From Nostoc linckia z4 (GTDB lineage Bacteria; Cyanobacteriota; Cyanobacteriia; Cyanobacteriales; Nostocaceae), in NCBI RefSeq assembly GCF_002608075.1, contig NZ_LAHA01000013.1:62001-126000 (forward strand): a stretch of DNA of 64,000 nucleotides. Reading direction: 5' to 3'. This document shows, one piece after another, positions 9,601-17,900 of this stretch. The notes beneath the pieces are model-generated. The model was not told the DNA's origin, searched no databases, and saw only the letters and a program-made list of their open reading frames with translations. The stretch's first letter is position 1; every line of letters starts with the position of its first letter. Position numbers and translations under genes: made by a program.

Positions 9601-10770
9601 TTGTAGAACGAACATGACTTCATAAAGGGGATTTCTGCTTAAGTCGCGTTCTGGTTGTAATTCTTCTACAAGCATCTCAAAAGGTAAGTCTTGATGTGCA
9701 TAAGCATCGAGAGTTACCTGGCGGACTCGGTGTAAAAATTCGCTGAATCTGGGGTTACCACTGAGGTTATTACGCAATACTAAAGTATTAACAAATAAAC
9801 CCAACATTCCTTCTAATTCTGTTCGGTTGCGATTGGCAATTGGAGAGCCAATTAAAATATCTTCTTGGTCTGTATAGCGATTTAATAATATATTAAAAGC
9901 TGCCAGCAAGGTCATAAATAAAGTGGCGTCTTCTTGCTTGCTTAATTGTTTGAGTGCATTAGTTAAGGTTGTGGAGAATGTAAAATATTGCTTCGCACCT
10001 GCAAAAGTTGTGACACTAGGTCGGGGACGGTCTGTGGGTAGTTGGAGTACAGGAAGTTCGCCGCTTAGTTGTTGCTTCCAGTATTTTAACTTGGTGGCGA
10101 GGAATTCTCCTTGAATGCGATCGCGTTGCCAAATTGCGAAATCTGCATACTGAATTGGTAGTTCGGGTAAGGGAGAAGGTTGATTTGTGGAAAAAGCTGC
10201 ATATAGCGTTGACAATTCCCGCAAAAAGACCCCACAAGACCATCCATCGGTGATAATGTGATGCATGGTTATAAGCAAGACGTGTTCTTGTTCGTTTAAG
10301 TGTAGTAAAGTTGCTTTGACTAAAAGTTCTTTAGCTAAATTAAAGGGTTTTGCTGCTTCTTTAGCTACAAATTCTTTAACCTGGGATTCCCAATTGTGAT
10401 TGGATAAATGTTGGAGATTAATTATGGGTAAATCCCAAATTAAATTAGGTGTAATTTCCTGTACTGGCTCTCCATTTATCAGTTTAAATGTTGTCCGCCA
10501 AATTTCGTGACGCTTGAGGATTTCATTGAGACTTTGCCGAAGGGCAGTAATATTTAGGTATCCTTTGATATGAAAAGCAATGGGAATATTGTAGAAGGAA
10601 CTCCCGTGGTAAAGTTGGTCAATAAACCAGAGTCTTTGTTGAGAAAAAGATAAGGGGATGTTGTGAGAAATTTGGCGTTTGGGAATAGTGTCGGCTTGAA
10701 ATTTGCCAGCTTTCAATTTTTCTAACAGGGCTTTTTTAGCTGGGGATAAGTTAGAAAGATGTTTATCCAT
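6661..10770 (-). CDS. NRPS termination module C-A(beta-Ala)-PCP-TE, Cys thioesterase
   Basis: A 1369-residue protein. Condensation domain (about 30-470) has HHIITDGWS near 168. The adenylation domain (about 490-1000) has YTSGSTGQPKG near 640. PCP has LGGHSFL near 1035, and the thioesterase spans about 1080-1355. The specificity pocket reads V-D-W-L-I-S-L-A-N-K. Val in place of Asp at the first position plus W, I, S, L, A closely match the beta-alanine code VDWVISLADK. The thioesterase nucleophile motif is GHCYGG near 1163, i.e. Cys for Ser, with a downstream GDHF His. The N-terminus (LSPAKKALLEKL) is a typical docking helix and faces the acidic tail of the preceding PKS. It should add beta-alanine and release the chain, by hydrolysis or cyclization. 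Confidence 0.93.
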   Translation of the reverse strand: MDKHLSNLSPAKKALLEKLKAGKFQADTIPKRQISHNIPLSFSQQRLWFIDQLYHGSSFYNIPIAFHIKGYLNITALRQSLNEILKRHEIWRTTFKLINGEPVQEITPNLIWDLPIINLQHLSNHNWESQVKEFVAKEAAKPFNLAKELLVKATLLHLNEQEHVLLITMHHIITDGWSCGVFLRELSTLYAAFSTNQPSPLPELPIQYADFAIWQRDRIQGEFLATKLKYWKQQLSGELPVLQLPTDRPRPSVTTFAGAKQYFTFSTTLTNALKQLSKQEDATLFMTLLAAFNILLNRYTDQEDILIGSPIANRNRTELEGMLGLFVNTLVLRNNLSGNPRFSEFLHRVRQVTLDAYAHQDLPFEMLVEELQPERDLSRNPLYEVMFVLQNTPTNVQEVSGLTLRTLDFDSGTSQLDIFLSMFESQEGLTGCLEYNTDIFDTTTISQFIKNYQTLLENIVLNPQQHICELSLLTASEQEQLLIKYNQTSAEYKNLSLNQLFEKQVELTPDSIALIHQSQQITYRQLNDKVNQLANYLQKQGVTKETLIAICLERSIDMIVGILAILKAGGAYIPLEPSYPVERLNFMLSDSQASILISNQEILEKLSLSLPKIICLDIQKDEIAQQSPQNTINISQLDNLAYIIYTSGSTGQPKGVLGTHRGTVNGLHWLWKTYPFTPEEVCCQKTAISFVDSVWEIFAPLLQGIPTVIISNATLLDPQLFIEVLAHQKVTRIILVPSLLRLLLENYHHLTKKLSQLKLWITSGEALSINLAKTFRDAMPFAKLINLYGSSEVSANATYYDISLLQNQANTVPIGRPIDNTQTYVLNRNLQPTPLGVIGELYIGGDGLARGYLHRPELTQERFIDNPFIPETKLYKTGDLVRYLSDGNLQYFGRDDAQVKIRGFRVELGEITSVINRHPEVQDAVVIAVNDAEENQRLIAYIVTEKQDITAQLLVYLQQKLPSYMLPSAFVVLDALPLTPNGKVDKYSLPRDTVIQVNTTKTLITPRNFTELSLVKLWENLLNTSPIGVTDNFFNLGGHSFLAVRLMAQIQDRFGHNLSLSTLFENPTIEKLAAIVSQPFRESSNSPVVAINSSDSKLPFFCIHGAGGGINHYINLSRRLGEDYPFYALEHNPDTEEPEIISVEETASYYLQEIRKIQPNGPYLLGGHCYGGVLAFEMAQQLQKQGERVDLLVVIDAILAETRIESTKDDDAKFLLRMAESIKTDSNIDFAVSFEELRDLSLSQQIDLINQKANFIFTDTEIKDFIRYYQLFKAHVQAMRNYVPLVYPESMTLLRAKEEIIHDFESPEFHTDDPLLGWRKYSIQPIKVIEIPGDHFSIFVEPHIQELAKTLRVCIDNAVSNLNNGSKNN

Positions 10771-10809
10771 TGATAATGTTTGATGAGAGGTTGAAGATAT
10801 TTATTTGCA

Positions 10810-10838
10810 CGCAGAGGCGCGGAGGCGCAGAGAGGAGG
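10810..10838. repeat. Interspersed GCAGAGGCGC-type repeat
   Basis: A purine-rich copy (CGCAGAGGCGCGGAGGCGC, then AGAGAGGAGG) lies in the gap between the methyltransferase and termination-module genes. Related copies occur at 11683, 19352, 40111, 52762 and about 60690. Confidence 0.75.
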
Positions 10839-10867
10839 AGGGGGAGGAGAAATTTACCGATAACTCA

Positions 10868-11641
10868 CTATTGGCTACTCTCTGTATTAAGGGAGGTTTT
10901 TTGACAAACAAAGCAAGCTATGTCTTCGCTTTCTCCAAAATCTCTGGTGTTATAGTAATTAAATTGTGTGAAACCAGCATCTTTTAAAGTTGATTCAACT
11001 TCTTCTAAAAAGTGGTCTTTTCTTAACCAAACTGTGTCTGAGCGTTGCCAGTTTTTATCTATTAATTCAAAGCCTGTGACTTTTATTTCCCAGAGTCTTT
11101 CTTCGGGTTTGTAGTAGAATAGTTCTATTAATGAGCATTGCTCGTTGATATTAACAATATTAAAATTGTTGTTTTGAGCGGCTTCATGTAGCCAGTCTGT
11201 TATTGGTATATTAAACACAAATATACCACCATCTTTAAGTGCGGTATATATGTTTTTGAATGCCGTTTTCAAATCTTCGTTGCTGTGAAAAAAATGGAAG
11301 ACATCATTGGCTAAGGCTGCATCAAAGATGGCTGGTAAATCAAATTGACGTATGTCACTCAGAATAAATTCACTTTCTGGGGCGTTTTTTTTAGCGTAGT
11401 TTAACAGACTTTTGGAAGCATCGATTCCAGTAACTTTATATCCTCTAATGTGAAGTTGTTGTGCTAAATATCCAGAACCACAACCAAGTTCAAGAATATG
11501 CGCTCCAGGAGGAAGCTGTGATAACATTATTTGCTCTAAAGCAGGTAATATACCTTGTTCTAAAACTTCAGGTGTGTTCTTGAATTCGTTTTGTAGGCGA
11601 GCGATGGGTTCATAGTTGGGAGCAGCATTTAGTAGGGACAT
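10868..11641 (-). CDS. Class I SAM-dependent methyltransferase
   Basis: A 257-residue soluble methyltransferase. The SAM-binding glycine loop is LELGCGSGYLA at about residues 50-60, followed by VTGIDAS (acidic end of strand beta2), ILSDIRQFDL and a DVFHFF post-motif. It falls in the broad Methyltransf_11/25-like group, and the acceptor cannot be read from sequence. It sits between the only KR-less PKS module and the beta-alanine/TE module. A beta-ketoacyl chain formed there would offer an enol oxygen, so O-methylation to a beta-methoxyenoyl unit is a reasonable inference. N- or C-methylation elsewhere is not excluded. Repeat copies flank the gene on both sides. Confidence 0.85.
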   Translation of the reverse strand: MSLLNAAPNYEPIARLQNEFKNTPEVLEQGILPALEQIMLSQLPPGAHILELGCGSGYLAQQLHIRGYKVTGIDASKSLLNYAKKNAPESEFILSDIRQFDLPAIFDAALANDVFHFFHSNEDLKTAFKNIYTALKDGGIFVFNIPITDWLHEAAQNNNFNIVNINEQCSLIELFYYKPEERLWEIKVTGFELIDKNWQRSDTVWLRKDHFLEEVESTLKDAGFTQFNYYNTRDFGESEDIACFVCQKTSLNTESSQ

Positions 11642-11682
11642 AGACTCTTTTTGTATTGGTGAATGAAGGTTTACAATTAAAT

Positions 11683-11716
11683 AACGAACCGCAGAGGCGC
11701 AGAGAAAACGGAGAAA
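11683..11716. repeat. Interspersed GCAGAGGCGC-type repeat
   Basis: Copy starting AACGAACCGCAGAGGCGC and continuing as AGAGAAAACGGAGAAA, between the methyltransferase gene and the KS-AT-ACP gene. Confidence 0.75.
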
Positions 11717-11728
11717 ATAGAAAAAGAT

Positions 11729-14700
11729 TTATTGGTTAGCTAAAAGAGCTTCTATTTCTTCTTCGGATAACTCTTCTATTTTTTCTAATAGAAGTTGCTC
11801 GATCATTTCTGCTTGTTTAGCTGGGATTGTGGCTTGCGATAAAAGGTCACGTAGGGCTAAATCTATAGGGAATTTTGCCCGCAATCGAGAAATTAATTGA
11901 GTAGCAATGAGAGAGTCTCCTCCTAATTCATAAAAATTGTCATAAATACCAACTTCTGTAATTCCAAGTACCTCTTGCCAAATTTGGATAATTTGTTTTT
12001 CTAATTCATTTGTGGGAGCAATATAGGGATTACTTAGTTGCGGTCTAGAATAGCGTGGGGATGAATCTAATTGATTAGTAGGTTGGGAATTTTTGAAATA
12101 ATCAAGATGAAATACATAATTTTGTCCAGCTTGATTGTCTACTGTAGATATAATGATTTGAGTTGGTTGTTCTAGAGATAGTATTTTTTTAAATGCTTCT
12201 ATAGCTTCTGTTGGAGTAATGGCTAATTCTAATCCACTTACTTTTTCTAAGATTTTTGATTCTTGGGTGGAGTTTAATGTTGTTAATTTAGTGTTTAATG
12301 AATTTGATGAAAATTTAGTATCTATCCAGTATCTTTCTCGTTCAAAGGGATAGGTAGGTAAAGGTAAACGATGACGTTGTTCGTGGGTATAAAATCCTGA
12401 CCAATCTATATTTACACCAAAAAGCCATAACTTACCTAATGTTTCTAACAAAAAATTCACATCGGATTTTTGCTCTTGTACGTGAGGTAGGGAAGTCAGC
12501 ACATTTTGTTTAGCATTGATATCTAAATGTTGTTTGGTTAATGTGCTTAAAGTTCGCCCAGGGCCGACTTCTAAAAAAACAGCTTCAAACTGATTTAATA
12601 GTTGATTTATCCCATCGAAAAATTTCACAGTTTCTCGTAAATGTTGGCTCCAATAATTAGGATTTGTGACTTGTGAGTCTGTAATCCAATTACCAGTAAC
12701 ATTGGAAATAAAAGGTATACGTGGTGGATTCAGTTTAATTTTTTGGAAGCATTGCTCAAATTTCTCTAAGATTGGCGACATCATTTGAGAATGGAATGCA
12801 TGGGAGGTATGCAACAAACGACATTCAATTTTTTGAGAGGATAATTGATTTTCTAGTATGGCGATCGCTTCTTTTGTTCCAGAAACTACACATGAACTTG
12901 GACTGTTAATGGCTGCAATTTCTACAGATTCGGAAATTAGCGATTGCACTTCTTTTTCACCAAGCTTAATTGCTAACATATTCCCTGGCGGTAACTGTTG
13001 CATCAGTTGTCCTCTTTTTGCCACGATGAACAGGACATCTTCAAGAGAAAATACACCTGCGATCGCCGCTGCAACATATTCTCCAATGCTGTGACCAATC
13101 ATCGCCGCAGGTAGCACACCCCATGACATGAATAATTTAGCCAAGGCGTATTCAATTACAAATAATGCTGGCTGGGTAAAGGCTGTTTGTTGTAATTTTT
13201 CCTTAGCTGCGGTAATTTCTGCTGATTTTGGAAACAGTAAATCGCGGATATCAACACCGAGGTGTGGTTGCAAAATTCCGGCGCAATTATCTACATGTTT
13301 GCGAAAAGTTGCTTCCACTTCATACAGTTCCCGACCCATGTTTGCATATTGCGAACCTTGTCCGGAAAACATGAAAATTACAGGTTTATCTCTATGCTCT
13401 TGATATACAGTAAAAGTCCGTTCTGACTGTTGTGTTTTTAATACAGTGACAGCGTCTTCAACTTTTTGACATACCAATATGCGGCGATGATTGAAAGCTC
13501 TACGACCTACTTGTAAAGTATAAGCAACATTAGCTAAGTTTACTTCTGGATTTTGTTGAAAGTACGCTAATAAATTGGCAGTTGCACTTTCTAAAGCTGT
13601 GCTAGTTTTCGCTGATAATAAAATTAATTGCCAAGGTCTAGATTTATCAAAATATTTAACTTGCGGTGCTTCTTCTAAAATTACATGGGCGTTAGTTCCA
13701 CCAAATCCTAAGGAACTAATTCCGGCTCTCCGAGGACTATTGTGAGTTTTCCAATCAGTTAATTGAGTATTAACATAAAAAGGACTGTTTTTAAAATCAA
13801 TTTCTGGATTGGGAACTTCAAAATTGATGCTTGGAGGTAGTTTTTGATATTTTAATGCTTGTACAGTTTTGATGAGACTTGCTATGCCAGCAGCTATATC
13901 TAAATGTCCGATATTTGGTTTAACTGAACCAATGGCACAGAAGTTATTTCTTGATGTAAAAGCCCGAAAAGCTTTAGTCAATGCTGCAATTTCCACTGGA
14001 TCTCCAGCAGCAGTTCCAGTTCCATGAGTTTCTATATAAGAAATATCATCAGCATCTATTCCAGCAATTGCTAAAGCTTCCACAATTACTTCAGCCTGAC
14101 CATTGACACTAGGCGCGGCGTAGCTAACTTTTAAAGAACCATCATTATTAATTGCTGAACCTTTAACAACTGCATGAATATAATCTTTATCTGCGATGGC
14201 ATCCTGTAATCTTTTTAATACAACTATTCCCAATCCACTGCCAAAAATAGTACCTTGTGCTTTAGCATCAAAGGCTCGACAATGACCATCAGGAGATAAA
14301 ATGCCATCTTGTTCGTAGTAATAACCAGACTTTTGGGGAACGATGATTGTAACTCCACCAGCTAATGCAATATCGCACTCTTCATCGAGTAAACTTTTGC
14401 AAGCTAAATGTAAGGCAACTAATGAAGTAGAACAGTAAGTTTGAACTCCTATACTTGGGCCTGTTAAATTTAATTTATATGAAACATTTGTAGTCAAAAA
14501 ATCTTTATTAAAAGTATAGTTGTTAGCAATAACTCTAGAATTAACATTATTATATATGTTATTAAAAAAGTAAGTATTAGTGCTGACGCCACCATAAACA
14601 CCAATCAAACCATTGTATGTTTCTGGGTCGTATCCAGCATTTTCCAGAGCTTCCCAGGCACACTCTATGAATAAGCGATGTTGGGGGTCAATTAGTTCCG

Positions 14701-14959
14701 CCTCTTTTGGGCTGTAGCCAAAGAATCGAGCATCAAAATGTTCGATATCTGGTAATATAGGCGCAGCTTTAACATAATTTGGGTCGTTTAAAACTTCCGC
14801 ATCTAAATTTAAATCAGCTAAATCATCATTCGATAAAAATGAAATAGACTCAACTTTATTTTGGATATTCTGCCAAAATTCTTCGATATTATTCGCACCA
14901 GGGAAACGACCAGACATTCCCACTATTGCTATATCTAGATTTACCGTTGATTCTTGCAT
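11729..14959 (-). CDS. Type I PKS module KS-AT-ACP (no reductive domain)
   Basis: A 1076-residue malonyl-extending module. KS (about 8-430) has the active site YCSTSLVALH near 173, then ETHGTGT and NIGHLD. AT (about 520-830) has FSGQGSQY, GHSIGEY near 618 and HAFHS, all indicating malonyl-CoA. The ACP has LGGDSLI near 1010. Between AT and ACP only a short remnant matches the end of sister KR regions (AIEAFKKILSL...TQIIIS), with no TGGxGxxG motif, so the beta-ketone should remain. The C-terminus ends in an acidic helix (EKIEELSEEEIEALL), a docking partner for the basic LSPAKKALLEKL start of the next protein. It closely resembles the preceding module, suggesting duplication. Confidence 0.94.
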   Translation of the reverse strand: MQESTVNLDIAIVGMSGRFPGANNIEEFWQNIQNKVESISFLSNDDLADLNLDAEVLNDPNYVKAAPILPDIEHFDARFFGYSPKEAELIDPQHRLFIECAWEALENAGYDPETYNGLIGVYGGVSTNTYFFNNIYNNVNSRVIANNYTFNKDFLTTNVSYKLNLTGPSIGVQTYCSTSLVALHLACKSLLDEECDIALAGGVTIIVPQKSGYYYEQDGILSPDGHCRAFDAKAQGTIFGSGLGIVVLKRLQDAIADKDYIHAVVKGSAINNDGSLKVSYAAPSVNGQAEVIVEALAIAGIDADDISYIETHGTGTAAGDPVEIAALTKAFRAFTSRNNFCAIGSVKPNIGHLDIAAGIASLIKTVQALKYQKLPPSINFEVPNPEIDFKNSPFYVNTQLTDWKTHNSPRRAGISSLGFGGTNAHVILEEAPQVKYFDKSRPWQLILLSAKTSTALESATANLLAYFQQNPEVNLANVAYTLQVGRRAFNHRRILVCQKVEDAVTVLKTQQSERTFTVYQEHRDKPVIFMFSGQGSQYANMGRELYEVEATFRKHVDNCAGILQPHLGVDIRDLLFPKSAEITAAKEKLQQTAFTQPALFVIEYALAKLFMSWGVLPAAMIGHSIGEYVAAAIAGVFSLEDVLFIVAKRGQLMQQLPPGNMLAIKLGEKEVQSLISESVEIAAINSPSSCVVSGTKEAIAILENQLSSQKIECRLLHTSHAFHSQMMSPILEKFEQCFQKIKLNPPRIPFISNVTGNWITDSQVTNPNYWSQHLRETVKFFDGINQLLNQFEAVFLEVGPGRTLSTLTKQHLDINAKQNVLTSLPHVQEQKSDVNFLLETLGKLWLFGVNIDWSGFYTHEQRHRLPLPTYPFERERYWIDTKFSSNSLNTKLTTLNSTQESKILEKVSGLELAITPTEAIEAFKKILSLEQPTQIIISTVDNQAGQNYVFHLDYFKNSQPTNQLDSSPRYSRPQLSNPYIAPTNELEKQIIQIWQEVLGITEVGIYDNFYELGGDSLIATQLISRLRAKFPIDLALRDLLSQATIPAKQAEMIEQLLLEKIEELSEEEIEALLANQ

Positions 14960-14992
14960 AACTTTACTAACCAGATAAATTAACTTTGCATT

Positions 14993-17900
14993 TTAGTGAG
15001 TTTGCATTTTTATTTGTCTTCTCCTTTGTCCTCTATTTAGCCTTTGTTCAAAACTATTTTTATCGGATTCTTCAATAGGATTAAAAGTTTTTGCCATAGA
15101 ATTGATATTTGGGCATTCATAGAGCTTAGCAACAGAAAGATTTGCATTAAATTGCTTATTCAATATGTTAGTCAATTGAATACCTATCAGCGAATCACCA
15201 CCAAGTTCAAAGAAGTTATCATAAATTCCTATCTTTTCAATTCCAATCACTTCTTGCCAAATATCAACTAACTTTTGCTCATTTTGATTGCGGGGTGCAA
15301 CGTAATCATTACTGAGTTGTGGTCTGGGATACTTTAATTTAGCTGAATTGACAGTTTCTAAAAAATCTAATCCTGATGTTTTATTTTCAGAATTGTAATG
15401 TTTAAATACTTCCAATAAATCAGAGGTAGATATTACAACCTGAGGGATTGTATTGTCTAAAATCCGTTGAAATACATCTACACCTTCATGGGGTAATATA
15501 CCTTGTTGGAGATTTTCTCGGCGCAATTCTTGGAGCCGTTCAGGTAATTGTGTGTTTACTGCCATCCCAACTTCTTGCCAAGTATCCCAATTAATACTTG
15601 TAATCAATCGGTTTTGTTTTGCAGCATTACAGTGAGCATAAGCATCTAAAAAAGCATTTGCAGCACAATAATCTACCTGTCCAAATTCCGCTACGATAGA
15701 ACTATTTGATGAGACTAAAATAAAGAAATCTAATTCAATATTTTGGATAATTTTATCAATAACGATTGTTCCCTTCACCTTAGGAGCGAGGATTTTTTCT
15801 GCTTCTTCTGGAGTTTTGCGTTGAATTGCACCGCCTCCAGGAATTCCGGCGGCGTGGATGACACCATTAAGTTCACCGAATTGTTGTTGTGCTTGAGCGA
15901 TCGCACTTTGCATTTGTTCTATACTGCTAACATCAGCAGCAATGGTCAAAACCTCTGCACCCAATTTTTCAAGTTCTTGGACTTTACGAATTTTAGAGCT
16001 AATACTATCAGTTTCATCATGAGTAGATAACCATTGAGTCCATTCATTTTTGTTGGGTAAAGTAGAACGTCCTACTAATAATAATTTTGCTTGTAAAGTT
16101 CTGGCTAAATATTCCGCCAAAACAAGCCCAATACCTCCAAGTCCACCTGTAATTAAATAGACTCCTCTTTCTTTTAGTCGAGACTTTTCAGTTTTAATTT
16201 TCTCAAAACGTACTGGCTCAAAACTCTGCACCCAACGATTTAAACCTCGATAAGCAATTAACTTTTCTGGTTTTTCAACCGTCAGTTCGGCGAGGATATT
16301 TTCTATCAATTTTTCTTCTTGCCAATTGTTTTTGAGAGGAAATAGAACATCAATACTACGACAACTAATATTTGCATATTCTTGAGAAATAACTTTAACT
16401 GGGCCGAGTAAAGTTGCTTTCTCTGGAGAAAGTGATTCACTTACCGTTACTGACTGTAGGTTGTTAGAAATAACTATGATTTCAAAATCATTACTACTTT
16501 CTTGTTTACCTAAAGCTTGGGCAATAAATAATAAACTATAAAATCCCTTGATTTGAATTAGTTCTAATTCTTGCTCAACAACAGGTGTAACGTTCCATAA
16601 ATGAAGTATCTTTTTTGGCAGTTTATGTTGTTTGATTAATTCTTCAAATAAAATATCATAATCGTAATGATTTTCGGGATTGATAGTATATTCAAAATTG
16701 CCTATTTTGGTAAAGCTGTCACCTAATTGAACTGTAACTACATCTTGCTTTTGTTTTTCTAGTTGTTTTACTAAGTTGAGACCCAAGCCGCACTCATCAA
16801 GAAATACCAAAATGCAATTTTTAGTTACTAATTCTTGGCTATCCAGTTTAACTGGAGGTAATGAAGGCTTCCAATAAGGAATGTAAAACCAGTCGGCTAT
16901 ATCGGTTTTTTTAACGAGTGAAACCAAATTATTATTGTTATCTGGTTCTGGCTTTTTCGCATCAATCCAATACCTTTGTCGTTCAAAAGGATAAGTAGGT
17001 AAAGGTAAACGATGACGCTGTTCTTGGCTATAAAATTCTGACCAATTTATATTGACACCAAAAAGCCACAACTTACCCAAGGTTTGCAGCAAAAAGCTGA
17101 CGGCTGATTGTTGATTTTCAGGTAAAGCAGTCAAGACGTGTTTTTTAGTTAATTTGCTGAAATTTTGTCTAAATCCAACTTCTAGAAAAACACCTTCAAA
17201 CTGCTCTAATAGTTGAGATATACTATCAGATAATTTAAGATTTTGTTGTAAAATTTGATTCCAATAGTTGAGATTTGTTGCTTGTGCGTCTGTAATCCAA
17301 CTATTAGTCACATTGGAAATAAAGCGTATACGTGGTGGGTTCAGTTTAACTTGTGTGCCCTTGTTTGCTAGAATTTTTAAGGCATCTTCTAAGGAAAATA
17401 CACCTGCGATCGCACCTGCAACATATTCACCAATACCCTCACCAATCATCGCTTCTGGTAATATACCCCATGACATAAATAGCTCAGCTAGGGAATATTC
17501 AATGACAAATAATGCTAGTTCATTAAGATTAGCTGCGGCAACTTTATCTGAATTGTGAAACAGTAAATCACGGATATTAAAACCGATGTAAGATTGCAAA
17601 ATTTCAGCGCAATTATCTACATGCTTGCGATATGTTGCTTCAACTTCATATAATTCTTTAATGATGTTATAATTTTGTGATTTTTCCGCAGAAAACACGA
17701 ATGTAACGGGGCAACGAGTAGGCTGTAAATGATAGTCAAAAACACGTTCCTGGTTGTGATTTTGCAGTAATTTCACAGCATCATCCAAGTCTTGACAAAC
17801 TACCATCCGCCGATGTTCAAAAACTCGACGACCTACTTTTAAAGTGTAAGCAACATCAGCTAAATTAATATCGGGATTTTGCTGGAGGTGAGCAGCTAAA

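Noticed and set aside
16950..17720. Idea that the cluster is a trans-AT PKS because one AT is dead
   Set aside because: The other four PKS modules have intact malonyl ATs, and the KS/linker style is cis-AT; only one AT is decayed.
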